This document shows positions 1 through 7,896 of a stretch of DNA of 64,000 bases, in pieces. Below the pieces are notes generated by a model. It had not been told where the DNA came from and did no database searches. It worked only from the letters and a program-made list of their open reading frames with translations. Positions within the stretch are counted from its first letter, which is position 1. The number at the start of each line of letters is the position of its first letter. The translations under genes were made by a program, and so were the position numbers. This DNA is from Radiobacillus kanasensis (GTDB lineage Bacteria > Bacillota > Bacilli > Bacillales > Amphibacillaceae): NCBI RefSeq assembly GCF_021049245.1, contig NZ_CP088020.1:1804001-1868000 (forward strand), in the 5' to 3' direction.

Positions 1-1
1 T

Positions 2-1006
2 AATGATGAGTTATCTCCTGGACAATCGAAAAATTTGTCTGATCGCTTTGGGGTGCGTGTTATTGATCGAAGTCAGCTTATTCTCGATATTTTTGCACAA
101 AGGGCAAACACGAAGGAAGGGAAACTTCAAGTCGAGCTTGCCCAATATCAATATTTATTACCAAGGTTATACGGTCAAGGGCTTGCTTTATCTCGTTTAG
201 GTGGTGGGATCGGAACAAGAGGTCCCGGGGAAACCAAGCTTGAGTCTGATCGTCGTCACATTCAGAGACGAATCGATGATCTGAAACGCCGCTTAAATAC
301 AGTAGTAAATCAACGTTCGCAATACCGAAAAAGAAGAAAAGAAAACAAAGCCTTTCAGATTGCTATCGTAGGCTATACGAACGCTGGAAAATCGACGATA
401 TTTAACCGATTAACGAAAAGTCAATCTTTAGAAGAGGACCAATTGTTTGCGACACTAGACCCGCTTACACGGCAAATCGCTTTGCCATCTGGTTTTCAAA
501 CACTTCTAACGGATACGGTTGGATTTATTCAAGACTTACCAACTACTTTGATTGCAGCATTTCGATCTACCTTGGAGGAAGTAACGGAGGCGGATTTTAT
601 TATCCATATGGTGGATGCCTCTCATCCAGATCAGGAACAGCATCAAAAGACGGTCAATCGTTTATTGGGAGAATTAGGCGCAGACCAATTACCAATGTTA
701 ACGGTTTACAATAAAAAGGATATGTTAACAGAGGCGTTTATCCCTAGCGTGCAACCATCCATTACGATAAGCGCTCATGATCCAATCGACTTAAGAAGAG
801 TGCTACACAAAGTAGAAGAAGTGATGATGGATCAGTGGGAACCATACCGAGTGGAAGTCGACTCTGGAGATGGAAATTTTCTTCAGCTATTAGAGCGAAA
901 AACGATTGTACAAAATAAATCGTTTAAAGAAGAAATAGAATCTTATGTTTATAACGGGTATGCCGATCCAAATCATCCGTTGAGCTATAAATTAAAGGAG
1001 AACTAA
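2..1006 (+). CDS. hflX: GTPase HflX, 5' end outside window
   Basis: Ribosome-associated GTPase that in studied bacteria splits stalled or stressed 70S ribosomes. The frame is open to the first base of the window, so the true start lies upstream; a TTG at 35 is internal. The 334 visible residues hold the end of the HflX N-terminal domain (GxGGxGTRGPGE motif), a coiled-coil linker rich in Arg/Lys, then the G domain with Walker A GYTNAGKS, switch [10 protein letters not shown] and NKKD specificity motif. Only 6 bases separate its stop from ynbB, whose ribosome binding site overlaps the hflX end, so the two are probably cotranscribed. Family identity is secure. Confidence 0.95.
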   Translation, partial: NDELSPGQSKNLSDRFGVRVIDRSQLILDIFAQRANTKEGKLQVELAQYQYLLPRLYGQGLALSRLGGGIGTRGPGETKLESDRRHIQRRIDDLKRRLNTVVNQRSQYRKRRKENKAFQIAIVGYTNAGKSTIFNRLTKSQSLEEDQLFATLDPLTRQIALPSGFQTLLTDTVGFIQDLPTTLIAAFRSTLEEVTEADFIIHMVDASHPDQEQHQKTVNRLLGELGADQLPMLTVYNKKDMLTEAFIPSVQPSITISAHDPIDLRRVLHKVEEVMMDQWEPYRVEVDSGDGNFLQLLERKTIVQNKSFKEEIESYVYNGYADPNHPLSYKLKEN

Positions 1007-1012
1007 GAAAAT

Positions 1013-2245
1013 ATGAACCAATCGCAAATTGATACACTAGAATCCGAACTATGGCCACTCTTTCAACAGACAGACAAAATCGTGGAACATAATCAGAGAA
1101 AAGTGTTAGAAGCATTTAGAAATCAAAAAGTAAGTGACAGTCATTTTAATCCGACAACGGGATATGGCTATGATGATTATGGCCGCGATACGCTAGAAGC
1201 GGTTTATGCGGAAGTATTCCGTGCCGAGGATGCCTTAGTTCGACCTCAACTCATTTCTGGTACCCATGCGATATCGACAGCTTTGTTCGGCGTATTGCGT
1301 CCTGGAGATGAGCTGTTATACATAACTGGACAACCTTATGACACACTAGAAGGCATTTTGGAAAAAGGTGAAGGGTCCTTAAAGGAGTTTCAAATTGATT
1401 ACAACTCGGTAGCTTTACTAGAGGATGGATCTATTGATTATGTCCAGGTTCAAAAAGCTATTCAACCAAAAACCAAGGTAATTGGAATTCAGCGATCAAG
1501 AGGCTACGATGATCGGCCATCTTTCACTATTGAGCAAATAAGGGAAATGATTCAATTTGTGAAAGAAGTAAAACGAGATGTCCTTGTATTTGTGGATAAT
1601 TGTTATGGAGAATTCGTTGAAGTACAAGAACCGATTGAAGTGGGAGCAGATATCATCGCTGGCTCTCTAATCAAAAATCCGGGAGGTGGAATCGCAAGAA
1701 TAGGAGGCTATATCGCAGGTCGTAAGGACTTAATAGAAAAAGCAGCCAATCGGTTAACAGCGCCAGGATTAGGAAAAGAAATTGGGGCATCTCTAGGAAT
1801 GCTTCAGGAAATGTACCAAGGTTTTTTCCTTGCACCACATGTCGTTGGAGAAGCGCTTAAAGGGGCGATTTTTTCTTCGAAGCTTCTTTCCGAACTGGGC
1901 TTTCAAACTCATCCAACGTTTGATGCAACACGTACAGATTTAATACAAGCAGTTAACTTCCAAACCGCGGATCAAATGGTGGCATTTTGCCAGGCCATTC
2001 AACAATCCTCACCGGTTAATGCACATGTTACACCATATCCTTCTCCAATGCCTGGTTATGAGGATGAGGTCATCATGGCAGCGGGAACGTTTATCCAGGG
2101 GGCAAGCATAGAACTAACAGCGGATGGACCAATTCGACCGCCATTTACAGCTTTTGTACAAGGTGGTCTAACCTATGCACACGTAAAGATCGCCATTATC
2201 GAAGCTGTTCAGGCATTAGAAAAAAAGGGATTATCTCCAAAATAA
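1013..2245 (+). CDS. ynbB: PLP-dependent methionine gamma-lyase-like protein YnbB
   Basis: Fold-type I pyridoxal-phosphate enzyme of the family annotated as aluminium resistance or cystathionine beta-lyase-like protein. The 410 residues cover the usual full length. The likely Schiff-base lysine lies in GSLIKNPGGG (about residue 220), preceded by the cofactor-binding stretch VFVDNCYGEF. An AAGGAGAA ribosome binding site in the tail of hflX sets the ATG at 1013. In B. subtilis ynbB also lies between hflX and glnR. The true substrate of the family is not settled; an amino-acid C-S lyase role is inferred from homology. Confidence 0.9.
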   Translation: MNQSQIDTLESELWPLFQQTDKIVEHNQRKVLEAFRNQKVSDSHFNPTTGYGYDDYGRDTLEAVYAEVFRAEDALVRPQLISGTHAISTALFGVLRPGDELLYITGQPYDTLEGILEKGEGSLKEFQIDYNSVALLEDGSIDYVQVQKAIQPKTKVIGIQRSRGYDDRPSFTIEQIREMIQFVKEVKRDVLVFVDNCYGEFVEVQEPIEVGADIIAGSLIKNPGGGIARIGGYIAGRKDLIEKAANRLTAPGLGKEIGASLGMLQEMYQGFFLAPHVVGEALKGAIFSSKLLSELGFQTHPTFDATRTDLIQAVNFQTADQMVAFCQAIQQSSPVNAHVTPYPSPMPGYEDEVIMAAGTFIQGASIELTADGPIRPPFTAFVQGGLTYAHVKIAIIEAVQALEKKGLSPK

Positions 2246-2274
2246 GAATCTACAAAATTGTCAAAATATTTTTA

Positions 2275-2323
2275 TGTAAAGAAAGCTAACATCTATTGAC
2301 AACTAATATTCCAAATGTATAAT
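2275..2323 (+). promoter_or_regulatory. glnRA promoter with GlnR/TnrA operators
   Basis: A perfect TGTNA-N7-TNACA site (the GlnR/TnrA consensus) lies at 2275-2291. It overlaps a second, degenerate copy whose right half is the -35 box itself. The sigma-A promoter is TTGACA at 2296-2301, 16 bases, TATAAT at 2318-2323. This two-operator layout is the one I remember for the B. subtilis glnRA promoter, so feedback repression by GlnR complexed with glutamine synthetase is expected. Confidence 0.85.
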
Positions 2324-2358
2324 AGGAATATGGAAAGCTACATAGAGGGGGTGCTATT

Positions 2359-2754
2359 ATGAGCAATGTCGATAGACGATCTATGCCCTTATTTTCCATC
2401 GGAATAGTTAAATCCTTAACGGAACTTACCGCTCGTCAAATTCGTTATTACGAGGAAAATGATTTAATTCATCCTTCTCGAACAGGTGGGAATCAGCGAT
2501 TATTTTCTTTCAATGATGTAGATAGATTGCTAGAAATAAAAGAACTCATTGAAAAGGGAATCAACCTAGCTGGAATTAAACAGGTACTTTCCATGAAAGA
2601 ATTACCGAAGACGAAAGAGATCGAGGAAAGCGATGAAAAACCAGAGCTTTCTGAAAAGGAATTGAGGCGTATGCTTCAAAAAGAACTTTTTGATTCTGGA
2701 CGTCTTGGGAAAACATCATTAAGACAGGGAGAATTATCTCGATTCTTCCATTAA
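2359..2754 (+). CDS. glnR: Nitrogen regulator GlnR (MerR family)
   Basis: DNA-binding repressor of nitrogen assimilation. The 131 residues start with a MerR-type winged helix-turn-helix ([19 protein letters not shown], residues about 20-40), continue with the wing ([15 protein letters not shown]), and end with a charged C-terminal tail that in GlnR senses feedback-inhibited glutamine synthetase. A GAGGGGGTG ribosome binding site precedes the ATG. It is followed after 23 bases by glnA and lies under the GlnR operators at 2275-2323, so it is autoregulated. Length and context agree with B. subtilis GlnR (135 residues as I recall). Confidence 0.97.
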   Translation: MSNVDRRSMPLFSIGIVKSLTELTARQIRYYEENDLIHPSRTGGNQRLFSFNDVDRLLEIKELIEKGINLAGIKQVLSMKELPKTKEIEESDEKPELSEKELRRMLQKELFDSGRLGKTSLRQGELSRFFH

Positions 2755-2777
2755 TAAATAAAGGAGTGGGATACACA

Positions 2778-4115
2778 ATGGGTTCAAAGTTAACCAGAGA
2801 AGAAATCTTAAAAAGAATGGAAGAGGAAAACGTTAAGTTTATCCGTTTGCAGTTCACGGATTTACTTGGAACAATTAAAAACGTGGAAATTCCTCTAAGT
2901 CAGCTAGATAAAGCATTAGATAATGAAATGGCGTTTGATGGTTCTTCCATCGAAGGGTTTGTACGTATTGAAGAATCGGATATGAAGCTATATCCAGATC
3001 TTGATACATTTTTAGTATTTCCATGGACTTCAGAAAAAGGGAAGGTTGCTAGATTTATTTGTGATATCTACAACCCAGACGGTACACCGTTTGAAGGATG
3101 CCCTCGTTACAATTTAAAACGTAATCTGAAGAAAATGGAAGAATTAGGATTTACTGCATTTAATCTTGGTACAGAACCAGAGTTCTTCTTATTCAAACTA
3201 GATGAAAAAGGTGAACCTACGCTTGAATTGAATGATAAAGGTGGATACTTTGACCTTGCTCCAACGGATCTAGGTGAAAACTGCCGTCGCGATATCGTAT
3301 TAGAATTAGAAGAAATGGGCTTCGAAGTGGAAGCGTCTCACCACGAAGTAGCTCCTGGTCAACACGAAATTGACTTTAAATATGCAGATGCAGTGAAGCA
3401 TGCGGATGATATTCAAACTTTCAAACTCGTTGTGAAAACAATTGCAAGAAAGCATGGTCTTCACGCAACATTCATGCCAAAACCATTGTTCGGCGTCAAC
3501 GGTTCCGGTATGCACTGTAACATGTCTTTATTCCAAGGTAAAACAAACACATTCCTTGATGAAAACGGTCCTTTACAATTAAGTGAAACAGCTTATCAGT
3601 TTATTGCTGGTATCATTAAACACGCATTGAGCTTTACAGCAGTTACGAATCCAACTGTTAACTCTTACAAGCGTCTCGTACCAGGCTATGAAGCACCTTG
3701 TTATGTGGCTTGGTCTGGTTCAAACAGAAGTCCTTTAATCCGGGTACCATCTTCTAGAGGATTAAGCACACGTATTGAAGTACGTAGTGTAGACCCTGCA
3801 GCTAACCCTTATCTTGCAATGTCTGTACTGCTTGCTGCTGGTTTGGATGGAGTTAAAAACAAACTGTCTGCTCCTAAAGCTGTAGACCGTAATATCTACA
3901 TTATGGATAAAGAAGAAAGAGAAGCAAATGGTGTTCAAGACTTACCAGCAACTTTAGCTGATGCACTAGAAGAATTAAAGAAAGACTCTATCATTGTGGA
4001 AGCTTTAGGCGAGCATCTATTCGAACATTTCATTGAAGCAAAAGAAATCGAATGGGATATGTTCAGAACACAAGTACACCCTTGGGAAAGAGACCAGTAC
4101 TTGCAACAGTACTAA
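2778..4115 (+). CDS. glnA: Glutamine synthetase, type I-alpha
   Basis: Makes glutamine from glutamate, ammonia and ATP, and acts as the co-repressor partner of GlnR. The 445 residues match Gram-positive GSI-alpha length, with no adenylylation-type insertion. Seen: the N-terminal beta-grasp domain with [13 protein letters not shown], the FDGSSIEGF catalytic loop, metal ligands in EPEFFLF and [12 protein letters not shown], the ammonia/glutamate region [17 protein letters not shown], and [13 protein letters not shown] at 2766 lies inside the AAGGAG ribosome binding site, so the ATG at 2778 was chosen. Second gene of the glnR operon; the transcript probably ends at the hairpin at 4211-4254. Confidence 0.98.
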   Translation: MGSKLTREEILKRMEEENVKFIRLQFTDLLGTIKNVEIPLSQLDKALDNEMAFDGSSIEGFVRIEESDMKLYPDLDTFLVFPWTSEKGKVARFICDIYNPDGTPFEGCPRYNLKRNLKKMEELGFTAFNLGTEPEFFLFKLDEKGEPTLELNDKGGYFDLAPTDLGENCRRDIVLELEEMGFEVEASHHEVAPGQHEIDFKYADAVKHADDIQTFKLVVKTIARKHGLHATFMPKPLFGVNGSGMHCNMSLFQGKTNTFLDENGPLQLSETAYQFIAGIIKHALSFTAVTNPTVNSYKRLVPGYEAPCYVAWSGSNRSPLIRVPSSRGLSTRIEVRSVDPAANPYLAMSVLLAAGLDGVKNKLSAPKAVDRNIYIMDKEEREANGVQDLPATLADALEELKKDSIIVEALGEHLFEHFIEAKEIEWDMFRTQVHPWERDQYLQQY

Positions 4116-4210
4116 GATTGATATATCAACGTTTTGCATTGGGGTGCTTGTGGTTTGTACATTATGTTAATGCCTCTGCCCCTAAATCGCCCCTAAAATC
4201 TGATAATTTT

Positions 4211-4254
4211 AAAAAATACTGTTCCCGTACACCATGTACTGGACAGTATTTTTT
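4211..4254. terminator. Bidirectional terminator between glnA and a convergent gene
   Basis: A 12-bp inverted repeat, AAAAAATACTGT at 4211-4222 and ACAGTATTTTTT at 4243-4254, with a smaller GTAC/GTAC hairpin in the loop. T-runs on both strands let it end both glnA and the minus-strand gene at 4292. Confidence 0.8.
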
Positions 4255-4291
4255 GTTTCCAACATACACTTGAAAATTCCTTTGAAGTCTA

Positions 4292-4492
4292 TTACCCAAA
4301 ATTATATAAATCGGAGTCAATCGTAAGCAAATCGTTAGTTGTATGGTCACCAGTAATTTGACCACTTATTTGGTTTGTTTTTGTTATATTGAAATTCTGC
4401 TTGGAAATATTTTTCCCGAAGTTTAAGGATGCCGAATCTTCCATTGTACTTATCATTATCTCGTCAAAATATATTGGACACTTCTTTTTCAA
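4292..4492 (-). CDS. Small protein resembling GerPA/GerPF-type spore germination proteins
   Basis: A 66-residue protein starting at a TTG placed 6 bases after a GAGGTGGG ribosome binding site; a longer frame to 4546 lacks such a site. The pattern resembles the short GerPA/GerPF/YdgB-like spore proteins: a hydrophobic strand (FDEIMIS), SLNFGKN, a KT-x-GQ-x-GD segment, and an acidic end (IDSDLYNFG). This is a pattern match by eye, not a firm assignment. It converges on glnA and shares the terminator at 4211-4254. If correct, it would be made in the mother cell or forespore, but no promoter is clear. Otherwise it is a hypothetical small protein. Confidence 0.5.
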   Translation of the reverse strand: MKKKCPIYFDEIMISTMEDSASLNFGKNISKQNFNITKTNQISGQITGDHTTNDLLTIDSDLYNFG

Positions 4493-4649
4493 GTTAATCC
4501 CACCTCTATTAAAAATTCTTCCTATATTATATTGGATTCTTCTCATATTGACTGGACGAACCGTTCTAGCCTAATTTTTAGAAAAACTTGTAATAAAATG
4601 CTGTGCAAGACTCATACTATCCATGATTATGGGAAAAGAAAGTGAGAAG

Positions 4650-4784
4650 ATGAAAAGAAAGTTGAACTTGATTATACAGTTGCACATTGTCAGTACAATC
4701 CTGTCATCGCTATTTAGTATTGTTATGCTTTTTTTAACGATAAAACATGATCAAGAAGTAACAGGTGGTAGCTTGAATAAGTGA
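4650..4784 (+). CDS. Hypothetical 44-residue single-span membrane peptide
   Basis: Short frame starting ATG at 4650 behind a modest GTGAG site. The product has a basic N-terminus (MKRKLN), one hydrophobic segment at about residues 8-32, and a polar tail. It lies upstream of and in line with two multi-span membrane genes (4846 and 5312), which is the main reason to list it. I do not recognise it. It could equally be a chance frame in an AT-rich intergenic region. Confidence 0.35.
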   Translation: MKRKLNLIIQLHIVSTILSSLFSIVMLFLTIKHDQEVTGGSLNK

Positions 4785-4845
4785 AATGGGAGTAGAGGAT
4801 CGTGGAAACGAAAATGAAACTCTGCGGGAAGTATAAGGTGATTTC

Positions 4846-5310
4846 ATGACGCTTTCTGTATATATGTTCATCCAAGTTTTACTTCTGGTTGCCTTTTGCA
4901 TGTATAAGAAGAGGCTACACATTTTCGAGATCTTTTTTATATGGATGACGGTTTGGATTATCACACATTCCGTTACTACTATCCTAATAGTCAATTTTGA
5001 AGTACTTACTATGACAGGAGACATGAAGGACTTTTGGACACATTTTTTAAAAAGACTTCTTCTATATCCACTCCTTATCATTGTCTTTTTTGACCTTTAT
5101 GTGAGAATGAGGAGTGCTTTAGAGAAAATTGCTGTTTTAGTAGTGAATACTTGTATCATGTCGTGTGTTGAATTTACATTTATCCATCTCCATGTTATCC
5201 AGGCTAAAAATTATTCAGTTACTCATTCTTTATTAGAATGGTCGTTCACTGTCTTTCTTTCCTATCTACTATGGAAATGGTACAGAAGTCATAGATTGAT
5301 GAGGCGATAG
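4846..5310 (+). CDS. Multi-span membrane protein, CBO0543-like
   Basis: A 154-residue integral membrane protein with about four to five hydrophobic segments and the layout of the CBO0543 family of unknown function: short helices, a WxITHSVTT-like turn, then LLLYPLLIIVFFDLY and a C-terminal WKWYRSH. An AAGGTGA site precedes the ATG. The next gene starts one base after its stop, so the pair is translationally coupled. Nothing in it suggests a catalytic site. The family is common in sporeformers, often as adjacent pairs, but has no assigned role. Confidence 0.6.
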   Translation: MTLSVYMFIQVLLLVAFCMYKKRLHIFEIFFIWMTVWIITHSVTTILIVNFEVLTMTGDMKDFWTHFLKRLLLYPLLIIVFFDLYVRMRSALEKIAVLVVNTCIMSCVEFTFIHLHVIQAKNYSVTHSLLEWSFTVFLSYLLWKWYRSHRLMRR

Positions 5311-5311
5311 C

Positions 5312-5833
5312 ATGTTACTTCACTTTCCGGAAGCATTTGATAAGAATGAATGGGCCGTTATCATTGGCATTTTAATCAATATTATTATTTTTATGTGTTT
5401 ACCAAAACGAATACCAAAAGAGATAACACCACTTATTATTTTACTAAGTATGTCCTATCCGAAAATTTTGGATCACTCATTGGCAGTAAGTCCATTAAAT
5501 TATTATGATATTATGGATTCTACTAAATATGAAATCTTTGATCTTTTATTGTATGGGGTCTATCCAGCCTTCGGTTACTTATTTGTTTACATTCTGGATT
5601 ATTTCAAGTTGAAAGGTTTCCAATTATTTTGGTACTTGTTAGCTTGGAACTTATTTGCTGTGGGAGTCGAATATCTTCTTATTAAATTGGGGATATTTGT
5701 GTACAAAGGTTGGAGCTTAGCTTATTCATTACCCATCTATACTATAGTTTTATCTCTCACACTTTTGTTTTATAAATTAGCTATGTATTTCCACAACAAG
5801 AATACTCAACAACATACATCTAATTTCAGGTAG
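5312..5833 (+). CDS. Multi-span membrane protein, CBO0543 family
   Basis: 173 residues with about five transmembrane segments, typical of CBO0543 family proteins: N-terminal helix (IIGILINIIIFMCLP), a conserved YYDIMDSTKYEIFDLLLYGVYP region, and a C-terminal GWSLAYSLPIYTIVL stretch. It starts one base after the previous stop with a GAGG site inside the upstream gene, so the two are coupled. It converges on lexA and ends at a shared bidirectional terminator. Function unknown; a third relative lies at 26411-26911. Confidence 0.65.
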   Translation: MLLHFPEAFDKNEWAVIIGILINIIIFMCLPKRIPKEITPLIILLSMSYPKILDHSLAVSPLNYYDIMDSTKYEIFDLLLYGVYPAFGYLFVYILDYFKLKGFQLFWYLLAWNLFAVGVEYLLIKLGIFVYKGWSLAYSLPIYTIVLSLTLLFYKLAMYFHNKNTQQHTSNFR

Positions 5834-5850
5834 TTCGATTAACACATAAA

Positions 5851-5880
5851 AAGACTCAAAACATAATCGTTTTGAGTCTT
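5851..5880. terminator. Bidirectional terminator between the 5312 gene and lexA
   Basis: 12-bp perfect inverted repeat AAGACTCAAAAC / GTTTTGAGTCTT with a 6-base loop. It is flanked by an A-run on the left and a T-rich run on the right, so it can end transcription from both sides. Confidence 0.85.
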
Positions 5881-5885
5881 CCTTT

Positions 5886-6509
5886 TTAGTGGATGTCTCG
5901 GTATAATCCAACTACTTTTCCTAATATGATAACGTTTTGATAAATAAGTGGTTCCATTGTGGCGTTTTCAGGCTGCAGTCGGATATGATCTTTCTCCTTG
6001 AAGAATCGTTTTACTGTTGCTTCTTCATCTTCCGTCATCGCGACTACAATTTCACCATTTTGAGCGGTTTGCTGTTGTTTAATGATGACCATATCTCCAT
6101 CCAATATTCCCGCTTCAATCATACTTTCCCCCTCAATGACAAGAACGAAGATGTTATCCCCAGAGCTAGCGATAGTTGGTGGAAGAGGAACATACTCTTC
6201 AATATTCTCGACAGCCGTAATCGGCAGACCTGCGGTTACTTTACCAATGACAGGAGCGAACACTGCTTCATGTGTAGGAATGGTATTATCTCCATCAATA
6301 TTCAGAACTTCTATGGCGCGTGGTTTAGTCGGATCTCTTCTAATAAAGCCTTTCTTTTCTAGACGAGATAAATGCCCGTGGACGGTAGAGCTTGATGCTA
6401 ATCCAACTGCTTCCCCAATTTCTCTTACGGAAGGGGGATACCCTTTATCTAGTACTTGTTCTTTTATGTATTCTAATATTGCTTGTTGTCGTTTTGATAG
6501 TTTTGTCAT
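5886..6509 (-). CDS. lexA: SOS repressor LexA
   Basis: Represses DNA-damage genes until RecA filaments trigger its self-cleavage. 207 residues: N-terminal winged helix ([15 protein letters not shown], then the recognition region [20 protein letters not shown]) and a C-terminal S24 peptidase fold. The Ala-Gly cleavage site is in KVTAGLP (about residue 91), the catalytic Ser in EGESM and the Lys in ATVKRF. A GTG at 6518 is also in frame, but the GAGGTG site sits 8 bases before the ATG at 6509, which also matches the usual family start. Its own upstream region carries a LexA box, so it is autoregulated. Confidence 0.97.
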   Translation of the reverse strand: MTKLSKRQQAILEYIKEQVLDKGYPPSVREIGEAVGLASSSTVHGHLSRLEKKGFIRRDPTKPRAIEVLNIDGDNTIPTHEAVFAPVIGKVTAGLPITAVENIEEYVPLPPTIASSGDNIFVLVIEGESMIEAGILDGDMVIIKQQQTAQNGEIVVAMTEDEEATVKRFFKEKDHIRLQPENATMEPLIYQNVIILGKVVGLYRDIH

Positions 6510-6570
6510 AGACAACACACCTCACACATAGATTTATTACCAATAGTATAGCATGCATTTCAACAATATA

Positions 6571-6584
6571 CAAACAAGCGTTCG
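6571..6584 (-). promoter_or_regulatory. LexA operator of lexA
   Basis: Read on the minus strand this is CGAAC-N4-GTTTG, one mismatch from the Gram-positive SOS box CGAAC-N4-GTTCG. It abuts a likely lexA promoter (TTGTAT, 17 bases, TATACT on the minus strand). Confidence 0.75.
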
Positions 6585-6595
6585 AAAAAAAGTAG

Positions 6596-6647
6596 TTGAC
6601 AAGAACGGGTGTTCGCTATAATATTAGATTATCAGAACAATTGTTCT
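6596..6647 (+). promoter_or_regulatory. SOS promoter with two LexA boxes
   Basis: TTGACA at 6596-6601 and TATAAT at 6617-6622 flank the first LexA box (GAAC-GGGT-GTTC, 6603-6614), which fills the 15-base spacer. A second, fully palindromic box (GAAC-AATT-GTTC, 6635-6646) follows the -10. LexA bound here would block transcription of the 30-residue peptide and yneB. The layout parallels the lexA/yneA divergent region of B. subtilis. Confidence 0.88.
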
Positions 6648-6671
6648 CATTTTAGCGCGGAGGTGTTTAAT

Positions 6672-6764
6672 ATGTTTCATAAACTATCAAAAGTAGATTT
6701 TTTCTATATCGGATTATTCGCTGCCACCCTTGCTTTCATGTACGTAACCATGACTTCCATATAA
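6672..6764 (+). CDS. SOS-controlled 30-residue membrane peptide in the yneA position
   Basis: ATG at 6672 lies 7 bases after a strong GCGGAGGTG ribosome binding site and about 50 bases from a LexA-boxed promoter. The 30 residues are a polar N-terminus (MFHKLSKVD), one transmembrane segment (FFYIGLFAATLAFMYVTM) and a TSI end. In Bacillus this slot holds YneA, a cell-division suppressor of about 100 residues with an N-terminal membrane anchor and a LysM domain. Here only an anchor-like piece exists, and no LysM coding sequence follows before yneB. It is either a reduced YneA or an unrelated mini-inhibitor, comparable in size and SOS control with SidA of Caulobacter. Expression is strongly suggested; function is inferred from position. 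Confidence 0.75.
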   Translation: MFHKLSKVDFFYIGLFAATLAFMYVTMTSI

Positions 6765-6767
6765 TAG

Positions 6768-7433
<666 letters not shown>

Positions 7434-7456
7434 AAACGATAGTATAAGATTAAGGT

Positions 7457-7491
7457 AGACAAGATGCCTGTTGGTGTTTCTTGTCTTTTTT
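7457..7491 (+). terminator. Terminator after yneB
   Basis: 8-bp stem AGACAAGA / TCTTGTCT with a T-run directly after it. It separates the SOS operon from ynzC. Confidence 0.75.
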
Positions 7492-7543
7492 CGTTTAGAT
7501 TTACAAGAAACGTGCACGATATGGTGTATGTAGGAGGAAAAGA

Positions 7544-7780
7544 ATGATTTCACAAGAAAAGCTGAATCGAATAAATGCGTTAGCAAAGAAAGCGAAGGAA
7601 GATGGGCTAACGAGTGAAGAAAAGAATGAACAGCAAGAACTTCGCGAAGAATATTTGAAAAATGTGAGAAAATCCTTTAAGAATCAATTCAAAAATATGA
7701 AAATTGTCGATCCAAATGGGGAAGATGTCACACCGGAAAAAGTAAAAGCTTTGCGGAATAATTCTAAAAGGCTTCATTAA
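7544..7780 (+). CDS. ynzC: DUF896 family protein YnzC
   Basis: 78-residue helical, highly charged protein of the YnzC/DUF896 family. The N-terminal helical hairpin ([35 protein letters not shown]) is the family signature, and a short basic C-terminal tail follows. An AGGAGG site precedes the ATG. In B. subtilis ynzC follows yneB; here a terminator at 7457-7491 lies between them, so SOS read-through may be limited. Function unknown. Confidence 0.93.
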   Translation: MISQEKLNRINALAKKAKEDGLTSEEKNEQQELREEYLKNVRKSFKNQFKNMKIVDPNGEDVTPEKVKALRNNSKRLH

Positions 7781-7788
7781 ATCAAACA

Positions 7789-7825
7789 CATAATAGTAAG
7801 AAATGACTTTTTTCTTACTATTATG
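7789..7825. terminator. Hairpin after ynzC
   Basis: 15-bp perfect inverted repeat (CATAATAGTAAGAAA and its complement) with a 7-base loop. There is no clean T-run behind it, so it is a probable but atypical terminator. Confidence 0.6.
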
Positions 7826-7896
7826 CTTGTTTCTTCGTACGTTTCATTATAGGATTAATAGTGTACATATGTGGAAAAAAGAAAGGGGATACATAC

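Noticed and set aside
4389..4574. Plus-strand frame opposite the GerP-like gene
   Set aside because: No ribosome binding site and hydrophobic nonsense-like product; the minus-strand frame has better signals.
4786..4836. 16-codon frame between the 44-residue peptide and the 4846 gene
   Set aside because: Too short, no clear ribosome binding site, no sequence feature.
6082..6531. 149-codon frame antisense to lexA
   Set aside because: Shadow of lexA codon use; no start signal; lexA on the other strand is certain.
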